Source of the DNA: Thalassia testudinum
Lineage: Eukaryota > Streptophyta > Magnoliopsida > Alismatales > Hydrocharitaceae
Length of the DNA stretch: 64,000 nucleotides
Assembly: GCA_037157565.1 (NCBI GenBank)
Contig: JAZHRO010000062.1
Location: 7,192,001-7,256,000, forward strand
Reading direction: 5' to 3'
Below, in pieces: positions 42,610 through 55,225 of this stretch. The notes below the pieces were generated by a model that was not told where the DNA came from, ran no database searches, and was given only the letters and a program-made list of their open reading frames with translations. A program made the position numbers and the translations under genes. Numbering within the stretch: position 1 is the first letter of the stretch; every line of letters begins with the position of its first letter.

Positions 42610-44310
42610 AACAACACCTGTAATGCCCATGCCGACAGTAATTATGAGGTTACCGATGCAATTAATGCTCTGACAATGGACGAGCCTTGACATCGGGCTT
42701 ACTAAGAAACATGACATGATCGCATAGAAAAATTCGTAGGATTTCTCGGTTGTGATGACACTGTTTGTAACTATAAATAGAGGAGGAGGCCCATACAAGG
42801 GGCTCTTCATGCAATCCGAGAGAGATGAACTCTGAGAGATTGCAATTACTGCTATTTCTAGTGAATTTTCTAGGAGCCTTGCCCTTCCTTCAAACATGCA
42901 CCCCTTGTAGTGGAACTAGGTAACCAATCTCCCTATCTTTCTTGTGATTGCATTTTGTGTGATTTCTAGGTCGGATCCTCCCTCTATCGAGGAGCTTGAT
43001 CACCCTTTCTCTTGTCCATGTGAAAGAAAGCTCTCGAACCCCCGCCCGCTCTCTCATCCTCTACTTCTCCCTCACGAAAATAATCCCCCCTCGCTCCCTC
43101 TTCCTCATTCTCTCTTCCTCTCCTTCACACGCAACACCTTCTCCTTCGACCTCTTCTTCTCTTCTACGCGACCACCCTCTTCTCCTTTCTTGGCCGTCGT
43201 TGTCCTTCCTCTGGCTCTTCTATCTGTGCAACAGCATAGCCCCGACACCTTTTCCTTTAGCCTAAGCTTCCTCCTCCTTAGTCGTTCTTCTCTAACCGCA
43301 CAACTTCGCTTGACCATGATTGCCTCTCTTCTTCGTGCGACCATCTCTCTAGCCACTTTCTCCTCCGGCCAGGTCTACTTCTTCTCCTCTTCCTCTTCCT
43401 CTTCCTCCTCCTCCTCCTCCTCTTCCTCTTTGCTTTCTTCTTTCTCTTCTCCTCCTCCTTCCACGACATCTTCTTCTTCTTCATCTTCTCACCATCCTCT
43501 TCCACTCTTCCTCCTTTCCACATGTTTTCTCTCTCTTCTTTCTTTTTCTTCACGTTCTCTCTTCTGTTCCTCTCTCTTCTTTGCACTGCTACCACCACCT
43601 TCTTTTTCCTCCCTTTCTTCTTCTTCCTCTCTTCTTACTCTACCACCTTCTTCTTCTCTTTCTCTCTTCTTTTCTCTCTATTACACCACTTTCGTTTCTT
43701 TTTCTCTCTCTTCCTCTACATGTTCATCACACCATCACATCTCCCTAGCTATTTTTGCATTTTCTCTTGGCTTTTTTTTTGTATGCAAGTTGTTCGATGA
43801 TTCCCGTGTGTTCCTACATCTCTACGCGTCTTCTCCACACTCTTCCTACAACTTCTTATGTGTTTTCTCCGATTTCCCGCATGTCTCTGCATCTTCTTTG
43901 ACTCCTCGCCTCCATGCACGTTTTACTGAGGACCATCAATGGCACTCTCCACCCTCATCACAACCTTGCTAGCCTTCTTGAGATCTCTTCACTCTCTTAC
44001 TCCTTCTTGTTGTTATTATTTGTTTTCTCTATTTACATATTATTGTAACTTTTTAACAGTAATAAAATATTTCTATTTTAGTTTTTGTGTTTTCTCCACA
44101 TTCATCTCTGTGTTTGCTTCTTTTACTTGCTTTTATTATATAAAAGAAATAAAAAAAATAGTTTGCTTAGTTAGGTTAGGAAACACTTAGATCTCACTAT
44201 CTCCCTGTAGTGAGACAACCCATACTCTCAATATTATTCTTGTATTTTTTTTAGATGAGTTTATAAATTGAAAACGACGTGTTTTCATACCTACAATGAC
44301 AAATTTATCC
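42610..44310 (+). repeat. LTR M, promoter, R and U5 part (right of element D)
   Basis: TATA box tataaata at 42772-42779, then a long pyrimidine-rich stretch (about 42985-43780), a segment with catcaatggcactctccac (43937) matching the catt/gttaatggcattctctacc part of LTR L (61742), an aataaa signal (44062), and the tail ctccctgtagtgagac (44202) with an LTR-like end near ctacaatgaca (44300). Confidence 0.6.
42985..43780 (+). repeat. Pyrimidine-rich tract
   Basis: About 800 bp of C/T-dominated sequence with (TCC)n and (TTC)n runs on the plus strand. It opens a 342-codon frame of Ser/Leu/Phe repeats, which I regard as low-complexity, not a gene. Confidence 0.75.
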
Positions 44311-44396
44311 TTTATGTGATTTCACAGTCAGATAGTGATTTTGGGATAATGACCTAGATTGGAAGTTATCATTAGGAGGATAAGAAGCATGATCCT

Positions 44397-44770
44397 GATA
44401 TCCCTAGTTGGTTGTAGGATTGTCCCAATTAGAAGATGGATAGAGTTGACTCAATTTGGGATTGAAGTTAAAATCACTTTTTTTGCTATCTATGTTCACA
44501 ATTGAATCCATTTCCCCAATTAGGTAAAGGATTAACCTAATTTGATGATGGATAAGGTCGAATTTAATTGGGATTGGGGTTAAGATCATTTTAGGGATAG
44601 CAACTTGGATATTACACTCTTAGTTTATGATTAAACCCCCAATTCAAAATAGAGTCATCACAATTGTAAGATGGATAAGATTGCTTCAAATTGGGATAAG
44701 AGTTGGAATCATTTTGGGGATAAGAGTATTTTTAACTATAAAAGTTGAAATCCATTTGTGTGTATTGGAG
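44397..44770 (-). pseudogene. N-terminal remnant of the family ORF in element J
   Basis: Fragments such as LSQLYPSSNWDNP correspond to the HPSSSWDNPDW motif of element D. The motif appears three to four times in tandem, interrupted by stops, so the N-terminal region was expanded here. Confidence 0.6.
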
Positions 44771-46282
44771 GAATAAGGGGATAAGAAGGGAGTAGGACAG
44801 AGAAGAGGTGCCCCTAACTAGCAAACAAGCACACAAATTCTAGCTTAATTGGTTCACCCTATTCTATTTAATCGTAGCCTAATTAAGACTTGAATTGAAC
44901 CTAATCGACCCTTGAATTACTTGACCGGGAAGATGGGTGAGACTCCCTAAGACAACCTGCATGGCGATTCACTCTAGAGGCTAACGTGGTTACTACATCG
45001 ACCCATCTTGCCACTGGTGGTTCCAAATAGATAAGGTCCTAACTTGATTCAACCAAGTTCTAATTGGCTAAGAAAGTTAAATCCTACCTAGGGCATTTCT
45101 ACTTGATTTTAGGCTTAGGATTCATGCAACTTAGAATGTGTGGGCATTAGGGGGTGTTTGCCCTTAAAAATCAATTTTAAAGTGTGGTGTAGTGGAAAAC
45201 AAGCAAACAAGGTCTTTTAATCGAGTGAATGGCTTTTAGGATTTTTTCCTTATATTAGTGGATTTTAGGGTTGTATTTTCTTATTTTTATTCAAACAAGG
45301 TTCACAAGTCAACTCCAATACAAGCAAACAATTGTTGTGGGTTTGACCGTCTTCCTTTAATTTTAAATTTCTCAGAAAAATAATGCAGATGGATGACCAG
45401 TTGCAGGAAGTTAAATAACAAGAAATTATCCCACTAATAGTCAAATGAACCCCTAGAATGATTGCCCTAGATATGCTACTTCTATCCTTATGGTTTTAGG
45501 GTATTTATCTTGATTTTAATTTAATTGTGGTGTGACAAAAAAAAAACAAGTCAATAGATCAAATGGATGGTCACACCACAAAAATGTACCCTCACAAAAT
45601 TTTTGCTGGGATTTTTCTTGGTGTTTGTCTATTTTTTAGAGATTTTATTTTCAATCAGGGCAGGATCTGCAAAAATGACCCTACCCGGAAGAAACACCAA
45701 TTCAGTAGACGTTCAAATGCCAAACATTTTCAAAATTTTATCCAATGACTCTAGTTTGTCATACAAAACAACCCCAACAATTTTATTCAATTTAGAAAAG
45801 TATACAGTTCTAAAAAATTCCAACAAGCCCAAAATTTATGTATTCTATTTCAATACTGGCCCCATCTAGTTTGCGAGATTTTAAAATTTTTATGTAGCAA
45901 ATTTAGTCTTGAAATTTGGTGGGCGTGTTCCTCATTCAAATTTCTACCACAAGAAAAACTTTTGCAATTTTTGGATATCTAGAATGTTGGGGACAAATTT
46001 TTGAAATCCATCAACAGTTGGCAAATTCTAAAATCGTGAGCCTTTTACATTTTAAGTTTCATGCAAACCGAACCACGCATTTTTTTTAGATTCCTTTTAA
46101 GAATGTTTTTTATATGAAAAAAATAAAAATAAATCTAGGTACTTACCTTAGGTCTTCACCCGTACTTGGTTTTGGTGTCATTCATCAAATGCCTTCGTCC
46201 AAGTTCTTGCACACCAAAGACCAACCAAATAAATTAGTACCAAATCAAAAGAGTACCAAGAAAGCAAATACACTGAACCGTG
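44771..46282 (-). other. Leader of element J
   Basis: The start of the leader resembles that of C and D (gaagaggtgcccct for gaaaggtgccctgc; gggcattaggggg for gggccctt). The rest (45200-46280) is AT-rich with no open frame that I can support. Confidence 0.45.
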
Positions 46283-46305
46283 CCTCCCCAATAATTTGGG
46301 TGTCA

Positions 46306-47842
46306 GAAATTGATACGCGGAAATTGTAATAGATAAAATACTGTCTGCGTAGCACGAAATCAGTGATCATTTTAAAATTTATAAAATAAACTCGGAAGAT
46401 ATTGGAAATCAAGCAGTTAGTCTGGGTTGTCTTAGGGAGGTGATCTAAATTTTTTCACTTTCAAATCACTCATTATTTTATTTTTTGTATTTTATATTTG
46501 GTGGATCTTTTTGGCTTTTTTTTTGTAGAAAACATGATGCAAGACGTGAGGAGACTAATCACTAAATCAACTATGAATGTGAATGCACTACAAAAGTAAG
46601 CAAACACATATAAAGACGTAAAAACAAGATATGCCAAATAAAAATAAACTTTTATTAACCTAAGAATTCTTGTTTATAACTAGTGAGAATGAAAATCAAC
46701 AAAAAAAAACAAAGAAATGATTGAAACTAGAAAAATAGACAACTAGAAATTAAATAACCAGAATAAGAGAGAGAGTGTGTGTGAGAGAAGAAGTCACTGG
46801 AGTGTTGGAATGAGTGTAGAAGCTTTGGAATGGTGGTGGAGAAGTCCACCCAATCTTCGTGCCCAAGGAGATGTAGAGGAAGAAATAGAGAAGTCAGAGG
46901 AGTTGCTACTAATGGAAAACCTAAAAGCTAGTTAAAGGCCATTAATGGTGGATGGTGGAGAAGAGTTGGCATGGAGAGGTAGTGGAGAAGAATGGAGAAG
47001 ATGATGGTACCCCCAAGGAGGGTCCATCTGAGGGGGCGATAATTTTCTTGGTGGTCGGCCATTGATGTTTAAATAGAGGAAGGGAAATCATGTGATTGGT
47101 GGTAGTGGAGGGCCTTGGATTAAGGTTGATGGAGGGTGGATATTAGAAGTAGGAAGATGGACGGGTAGGATGGGGTCTGAGGGTGTAGCTGTGGGTTATG
47201 AATAAGGTGATGGAGGGTTGAGATTGATTGGGTTTAAAATGAAGGGCTTGGATTGATGCTTAAAGACCAAGTGAAGATGGTATCTAGGGTTGGGATTAGA
47301 ATTATTATAGGCCATAGGATGGTGGATTAAGGGTGGAGATGAGGGCTAATGGTGGGCTATGCATGACCGGCCATAGAGGATAAGGAGATATGGGGTTTTG
47401 GTTTCACTTAACTATTTTTAAAATGTAATTTAAGTTTTGAAATTAGGAGGGAAAAGTGGCTTAGGGATTATGTAGGGCTAGGATTAAATTTCCTAAGATG
47501 GATGGTTGGGATGTTGGTGAGGTGGTGAGCATATGTGTGGCTAGCCATAGGGATAGAAGGTTGGCACATGTGGCCAGCTATGTTTGGTTGGGAGGTGGTG
47601 GATTTGGTTGGATTTTGGTTTAGGTTGTATTAGGATGAGGTGTCCTCTTCATCCTTGTCTTCCATCCTTCATCTTGTAATGGTCTTTAGCTCCACCATTC
47701 CTACGTATAATAAATATATACATTAATGATATAATCTATTGTCTAGCCCCAAGATGGATGCATGGTCCTAAATGCATGAAATACAGACATATATACATTA
47801 TGTATGCTATGAAATTAAACTAGAATAGGCATTTGATATCAA
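46306..47842 (-). repeat. 5' LTR of element J
   Basis: On the minus strand it has the R/U5 features seen in LTRs L and M: ccattaatggc, a CT-rich stretch (about 46750-46900) and aataaaagttta. No tRNA-like module was found. Confidence 0.55.
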
Positions 47843-48190
47843 GCAATTGCATTCTTATCAATTGGCTCTATAAGACTTGTTCATTTTAATTTCAAATTTA
47901 TGTAAAGTTGGGTGTCTAAGTTATAGGCTTCTCGATTTCTCTTATGAAAAGGAACAAAACACTTTCTTGAGGGTGTTTAAGAAGAGGTTGTAATTGAGGT
48001 TCACCACCCTCAATTTAAGTGATGTTATAGTGATTCTTCTTGCAAAGAAAGAGTAAAATCCTAGTTAGGGATAACTAGGTTGAAGTTTTCTCAGTTTGGA
48101 TTTTCTCTCTAAATACCTGTCTCATTCATGATTTGATTATTGCGATGTAATTTTTAATTATATATTATTTTCTTTTAAGTACAAATCACC
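47843..48190. other. Unclassified fragment, possibly LTR-derived
   Basis: Contains ggttcaccaccctcaa and a tctctctaaata stretch like LTR tails of copia elements. No boundaries found. Confidence 0.25.
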
Positions 48191-48199
48191 CCTCCCCCT

Positions 48200-48680
48200 C
48201 TATTGTTGATTTCAAATATCACTGGTGATACTTCAAAGATCACCCAAAGATCATCGATGATTTTCAGTTATAGGTGAAAATCGTTGATGATTTCTTAATC
48301 TTTGGTTGATGATATTTGGCGATCTTCCATGAGCCCCACATGCAAAAAGTAACCCAACTATTGTCACATTGTGGGGTCTACCACCACTCAAACAACCATC
48401 ACCACTTATAGGTGAAACTCACAGGTGACTTTTTATTCTAAAGCAAAATGCAGTGACAATTTTTATAATTGCAATAATGCAATTTAATTTTATAAAGCCA
48501 TTCTTCATTCTATGTTTGTATATTTGTACTAAATCTAATGTTACTAATGATTTTTGCATCTGAACCAAATATCACCAATGATTTTTGAAATATCAGTAAT
48601 AATTCACCAATTATAAATGAAAATCACTAATGATTTCTTGATCTTTGGTAGGTGATAAAAACCACAACGTGATCTGTAAG
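48200..48680. repeat. Repeats of an atcactgatgattt-type unit
   Basis: Many variants of atcaatgatttt and its complement, in both orientations. It may be the subterminal region of a DNA transposon; no clear termini. Confidence 0.45.
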
Positions 48681-48959
48681 GGATGCATAACCTTTTGCAT
48701 GACAATTACAAACATCTTCAGTGATATTTTGAATGCATCAATTTAGTTGACTAATGGTCCTACCCAAGTGGAAGGAGTGGCCGCATAAGGACACGTGACA
48801 TGGTTCCTACTTGTGCAATACATTTTACGTTGCAATATAATGCAAGGAGGTAAGGGCAACCAAAAAAGCAAATTTGGAAGTAGACACCACGCCATGTGTT
48901 CCCCTCTCAAGCAAAAAGTAACTATGGTGGGGTCCACACCACTTCTAAACAAGTAGCAC

Positions 48960-49400
48960 AAAGGTGCAAAATAAAAAAACACACTAGTGTAAAATCGAAA
49001 TGCACCAGTACAAAATCGAAATGTACAAGTGCAATAAGTTTATACTGGTGCAAAAGCAAAAAGATCATCGTAAGAATCATTTTACATTTGTATAAAATTA
49101 TTTTACACTAGTGTAAAACCAATAAAATCACATTTAAAATTATTTTGCACCAACGCTGATCCAAAATCATAAAATATACTTTAAAACTATTTTACACAGG
49201 TGCAAAATCATAAGATACATTTCAAAATCATTTTGCAGTGATGCAAAACTAGAAAAAATATCTTTAGAATTATTTTGCAACAATGTAAAATCACAAAATA
49301 AACTCCAAAAGCATTTTGGATTGATATAAAATCACAAGGTACATTTTGAAACTATTTTGTATCGATGCAAAACAATTTTACACCATGCATTTTAGTTTAA
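48960..49400. repeat. ~41-bp tandem repeats with a ttttgca..gtgcaaaa palindrome
   Basis: About eight units of roughly 41 bp from 49080 to 49390, each with a short palindrome of the form ttttRca(n)tgYaaaa followed by atcataaaatacattt-like sequence. Confidence 0.65.
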
Positions 49401-52400
49401 AATAAAAAATCACTCCTATATCCACTAACTCACAAAGTTATGGTGACTTTTTTAAGTGAGATGAGGCCCACTTAACAAACTTACGTTGAATATCAACTAT
49501 ATGATGGAACTACACCCATAACATTTGTGACTTACAAAATACATCACCTTTTGTATTTTTATGCATTTTGACAATAAATAATCCTATAAATAAACATGAT
49601 CAAGCTACTAATTTGAAAGGTTGTGCCACCAACCTTGACGTAGGCAAGTGCTAAATACTTATATATCAAGTCTAGCTACTTAAAGACTTACCCTAAAAGC
49701 CTAACCTTATGGAGACGTTCGAGATGCTCAGTTCACTTCAAAGATCAACGTTGATTCATAGGCAAGCTATAGTAGAAAAGCTCCCTTATTTTGAGCAACA
49801 TGGGCCTCTCTTTTTGTACTAACCTAAGGATTCCAACGTTTCACATGGGAAAAGATGCATATCTATCACGTGCCATTACATTTTGGAAGAAAAACATATC
49901 TACCATGTTCCATTATTTACAATTTTCTAAAAATAATGTTATATTGTGTTGTAATGAAGTCTCGTAAATGATGCTTGATTTAGACTACACCATACCATAA
50001 TCGTAGAGACCTAATTCCACGAAATCTACAAATCAAATCAAATGGCTTTATTTTTGAACTTAATAATATTTGGTGTGTGCATCTATGTATGCAAGTAGCC
50101 ACAATACAACTTTTAGGAAATAAACTTTGGAAAATACTCATGTACTATCATGAAAAGAGATTTTATGAAAGGTATAGTCTTGATATGGACAAAATGTATT
50201 CTCAATTAAAATTTTATAAAATACCTAATGGATCTGATTGCTCGATACTTTGGTAAACTCGGCTACCCAGTTACTTAGTATTGTGGCGATCTATCAAATC
50301 AGCATCCTGACAAGTCTTGGTAGATCCGACTAATGAAGGATTTACCGTATCCGATTCGATCCCAGGACCTGACAACCCACCTAAAGATCCTGTTGACCGA
50401 ATCTGAAATGGATGACTATAATGTCGACGTCAGCACTAATAATCTGCGTTAGTTACCCACTTAAATGCTATTAATAGCCAAATTGCAAGAGGAGTGACGA
50501 GGATCGCGAGATCTGTTATGAGAGGTGGTTTTGTATTATAAATACTGAGATGAGATAGCTTTTGTTTTTTTGACGCAATTAGAGATAGGGAAGCTACGAG
50601 TAATTATATCACCCATCAAAATATAGTGAAATTTGAGAGTATTATCATCTTTCCAGATATACATCTCTTTAAGTGAAACTGGGTCACCAACTTTGTACTC
50701 TTTATCTTTCAATTCCTTGAGTCGAGATTCCTACTATAATAGCCTCAATCATGCTGAAAGAACTTTTAGGCTTTGGGTTAAACCTACGAAACTAGACATT
50801 GCATATGTTTTTAGTGTATAAATGTAATTAGAAATATGCAAATAGCAAATTATTATACACTTTACAAATGATATATATGAATCAAATACGTTTTAGGTCC
50901 TCCTTCCATTTTTTATTTTTGACAAGATCCATTTTATTGCAAGGGAAGAGCTCGATATAAGAGATGTGTCGCAGAGGGGAAGGGAAAAGATAGAGAATCC
51001 TCATCCACGAAAAGGGAAATATGTCCCGTAGAAACGGGGGAACTTAAAAATAAAAAAGAAGATAAGAAATAAAGGAGAAATAAAAAGAAAGTGCCTCTAG
51101 ATCGGGAATAGGACGATCTCCTGAAGGATGTTGACCCAACACTCGTAAAACGGTAAAGTGCCAACGAGATAAAAATCACGAAGACTGCACTAACGACTTT
51201 ATAGAATAAATTGGAACCTGACACATGACATGGGAATTCAGTCGTGATAAACATGGGATCACACGTGGTTCCCAAACAAAATGCACTACACTAAAAAAAG
51301 AAAAAGAATGGATCACTCATCAACAATAATAGATACTGCTTTCGACCTACAAAACACATCCAAGCCCAAACCACCAACCGATCCACGTCCTTAGTCATAG
51401 TAAGAGCTGCCATTGCCACACTCCGTCTGCCGCTTGGTCAGATCACGCAAGATGACCTCGGACTTTGTGAGATGTCCTTGACCACCGCAAGTCTACCACT
51501 GGCTCTGCGAGACGTCCAGGATGAACTCAAGACATCCTCAACTACCGCCAGACGATCTCGGCCACCAAGAGACGAACCCAACATTGCCGCAACTGCCTCG
51601 TGACGACCACGACCACGCACGAGATGATCTTGACCACTCAGCAACAGGGAACCCCATCACGAGGCAAACTCAACCTCGCCACCAATGTCGCAACACAAGA
51701 AGACCACAACCATCGTGTAGGGCTCAAATGTGCATCGGAGGCCGTGCATGTCAGAGGAGGGCACTGATCAATGGAAAGGAGTGATCTGAAAGAAAAAGGA
51801 GGAACTGGAGGTGAGGAGGCCCCGATCGGCCACATTCGACCGATTGGAGCCCATGGGTTTCTTCTCCAGGTCACTCTCTATCACACGCAGATGTGCAGCG
51901 CGGACGAGGAAAGAGTCCCCTCTGGTCCTCCTTGCATTTTACTAAAGGCAAAAAAATTCTCATTTTGCGCCGTACCAGGAATGTCAACTTCTGGATCAAA
52001 ACACATTCCCTCTCTCGTCAGTAAATGAAAGCCATGCAATTTATTGATGTGCCAACAAAATGCTTGAGTTAAAGATACGGTGGATATTAGTTGGACAAAT
52101 CATAAAACCATCATCAGCAATATTAGCAGCTGCTACTCAACAGGCTTTCATATTACTGTAATGCATAGGAAATGTATTCAGCGAGTATTTTACTCATAAA
52201 TGGTCAAATAAATACTCAATTATAACGGTCATTAATGAAACCACCGATGTTAGTTTGCAGTGGATTTAGACCTTACATTCAAAAGAATCAAAACCACCTT
52301 TTTTTTTTATGGAATTATCAAAGTATATTTACTGTGTTATTTATGGATAGTCAAAATGTAAATGTAAAAAGTGACAGCAAAATATAATGAAAGGTGATGT

Positions 52401-52499
52401 CTAAGTAGTCTTCATTTAATAATTGGTATTTAATGTTAAAAATAAAAGAATATAAAGTTTGTTACGTAGTGGATTTCACCATATTGAAAAATATCATCA
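49401..52499. other. Unclassified intergenic DNA
   Basis: No coding domain. A TATA-like attataaata at 50536-50545 follows a moderately GC-rich block (50218-50530) and may be an old LTR promoter. The segment 51340-51900 is richer in GC with cgacc-type short repeats. The rest is AT-rich. Confidence 0.3.
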
Positions 52500-52830
52500 C
52501 ACCACTTTAAATTTAAATGTACAGGTGATAAATCATGTTTGCATATGTGATAAATAACTTTATACCGATGATAAATCATCTTACATCGGTGATAAATTAT
52601 TCTGGATGATTTTATACCAGTGTAAATTGATTTTGCATCGGTAATAAATTAACCTGGACCGATTTTACACTGTTGCAATCTCATTTTACATCGGTGCAAA
52701 ATTACTCTAAAGGTAATATTGTGTTTTTGTACTGATACAAAATGATTTTACACCGATGTAAAAAGGTGATCTGATGATTTTACACCTATGTAAAGTGATT
52801 TCAATGATAATTTCAGTGGTTTCACCTTGT
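52500..52830. repeat. Second array of tttacaccggtgtaaa-type palindromic repeats
   Basis: Units such as ttttacatcggtgcaaaa and ttttacaccgatgtaaaa recur about ten times. It is related to the array at 48960-49400, 3.1 kb away. Confidence 0.6.
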
Positions 52831-54469
52831 CAGTGATTTTAATAGTGGTGAATCTTATCATATTCCATTATTTTTTTACATAAAAAAAGATACATTAAAT
52901 GAAGACCACACACCCACACTCCTTGGAGTTGCATTTTATGCGTGTATACCCACCTCCTTGTGGATTTACCCATATAGAATATTCTCTGTTATTCAACCGA
53001 GATCCTCTCATTGGTCGCCATTGTGCAATGCATTCTCATTCTACCATGTTCGTGTACGAAACATCTTCAATTACAACATTTTCCTTAACTTAGACTCACG
53101 TTATATTTTTTTGTATTGTAGAATTATGTTGCATACTTTGTTGTATTACTGCAACTTTTTAGCATTATATTACAACACTTTTTGTTCATCATTATTTTTG
53201 TTTGACAAATAAAAGATTCTTTGCTCGTTGCATTACAATTATATCAACGTTGTATTGCAACATTTTGAAATCTTAACATATATTGAAGTATTTGATAATA
53301 CAATACGTCGCTTAAGTTAATCATTGGCAACATTAGTAAGACTTAGATTACTTTCAGTTTTACAATTTTAACATTGTATTACAATCTTAGATATTTTTGT
53401 TATTCTTTTCGTTGCTATTCTTCATTTTCAATAGTTATTACAACATGTTTATTGTTTTATTAAAAAACATGATAGATTTGTTACAACCTCTTTGCATAAC
53501 CATTACAATTGCTTTTATCTAAGGTTACAATTGCTATTCTTTGTCATTACAATATTTCTTCATTATTTTAACACGTATCCTTCATTATTTAGATCTAATG
53601 GCAAGATTCGCCGTATTGTTTTCATCTTTCCTGGAATGTACAACAATTAAGTTTGTTAATTACTATTCTCTATATACTATTTTTTGTATTATGAACTATA
53701 ATATTCCTATTACTAATTATTCTAATTATCTATTTATAGAATTTGTGCATTCGATACCTTTTAGGGAAGTTTCTCATTAGAATGATGTATGCAATATTTT
53801 TTGGATAATATCGGTTACTTTCGATGTTGTTGCAAAATCATCTTCATTAATTTTGATGGTATTTATTACATTTGTACGATCTTTATCCAATTAATCACAT
53901 CTCGTACTCATTTAATAATTTTTAGCCATCGTGCTCACTTATATATATATTCTAACATAACGATTCCTTCCGAAACAATTAATGGTAATGCTTAATTTGA
54001 TTATCTTTCCATGCAAACAAGAATACGGAGGAAAAGATTTGCTTCCTCATTGAAAATACCCTACAACTTTACATAAACGGGCGCAAATTCCCTATTGTGC
54101 TATAGCTCCGCTATGGTGTAACAGGACCTAGGATGAAGACCAACATTTGAAAATTTTTCACTTTTTTAGTAGGGTTGAGTTTTGGCTCTTGGATCCCCGT
54201 CCAATGATCCTATTAAGCTACAACATTTTCCCTTTTCTTGATAGGATCAAGTTTTCACCTTTAGGTCCTCATCCAATGGTCCTACTTTGCTACAACATTG
54301 CTGTAGCACAACAAGGAATATACGTTGTTACATGGATGTACAACAAAGAACGTCATCATGATGGTGAGTAACTATGGCTAACGATGGTAGCATATTGCAA
54401 TTGCATGGAAGTTAAATGTAGAGGTATACACAACCTAGGTATATCTGCAATTTAATGCTCTCATTTGAT
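52831..54469. other. AT-rich segment with attacaa motifs and a tandem duplication
   Basis: attacaa/ttgtaat motifs recur between 53100 and 53560. A ~75-bp unit (gtccaatgatcctattaagctacaac-like, shown in two parts at 54193 and 54269) is duplicated at 54165-54305. No gene seen. Confidence 0.4.
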
Positions 54470-54653
54470 AGTGAGTGACTAGAATGGGGAAAAATTTGCT
54501 TTATTATAATGAAAACATGATACAATATAGGTCATTTACAGTGGCAAGAGACTAAACAAGAAAAAGCTAGAAAATGAAAAATGAGGAATCACAAGATAAG
54601 AATATTCCTAGCTATTGAAGCTAGTTGGGAATGACTATTTATTTTAGCTAACA
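54470..54653 (-). repeat. 3' LTR remnant of a copia element
   Basis: Minus strand starts tgttagctaaaataaat directly after the purine-rich gttcgtggtggag (PPT), the usual copia arrangement. The far end is not resolved. Confidence 0.6.
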
Positions 54654-54689
54654 CTCCACCACGAACTCAAGATGGTATAGAGATTATTT

Positions 54690-55225
54690 TGAGGTTGGAT
54701 AAGATACTAGGAGCAATGGCATAGCAAAATTGATTTTGTCAAGACATCAACCATCTGTTTAGCAAGTAGGTGTAAAATAGAAGGATGCCTTTTTAAATAT
54801 TCTATCATAGGAGATGACAAATATCTCAACATGCTTTATGTGTTCATGAAAGATGTCATTGTGAGTTATTTGTAAAGAACTTTTGTTATCATTAGACATC
54901 CAAATATTTGAGAAGACAACTTATCCAAATGAATTCTGATATTGTGTCTTGTATAACTAACTACTTAACTTTTGTCTATTAAGACTCAATACTTTACATC
55001 TATGCGAAAGCAAAAGGCATCTGTATATCATCTATCTGTGGTGTCCCTTAGGTAGTCTAATTATGCTTGTGGATTTAAGGCTAAACTATAAGAAACATAA
55101 AGAACACAGGTGAGGTTATATCAACGAATGCACAAACCAGTAACAAGATTAGTTGTGTAAGGGGATACAAAAATTAGTTGACAAGATGGACAACATAAGA
55201 AAATCATGGCGAGTGATAGTGAGAT
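54690..55225 (-). pseudogene. Copia RNase H and RT/RNase H connection remnant
   Basis: The minus strand reads FHEHIKHVEI, the degenerate form of the FHERTKHIE motif of copia RNase H. Upstream fragments resemble the region linking RT and RNase H (GSLIYL-type). Many stops. The reading is interrupted by solo LTR K. Confidence 0.7.

Larger units (their letters stand above)
44330..47842 (-). mobile_element. Element J: divergent, truncated member of the family
   Basis: Minus strand order: 5' LTR (about 46306-47842, ending gatatca), degenerate PBS (46283-46306, cctccccaataattt), leader, and the start of the ORF (44397-44770). Everything downstream is missing, cut off at LTR M. The minus strand TATA-like ctatttaaa is at 47068-47076. 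Confidence 0.6.

Noticed and set aside
42944..43972. 342-codon open frame rich in Ser, Leu and Phe
   Set aside because: Arises from the pyrimidine-rich tract of LTR M; poly-Ser from TCC repeats; no domain.
51284..51300. cactacactaaaaaaag as a CACTA transposon end
   Set aside because: No matching inverted end or 3-bp TSD was found; the match is short and A-rich.
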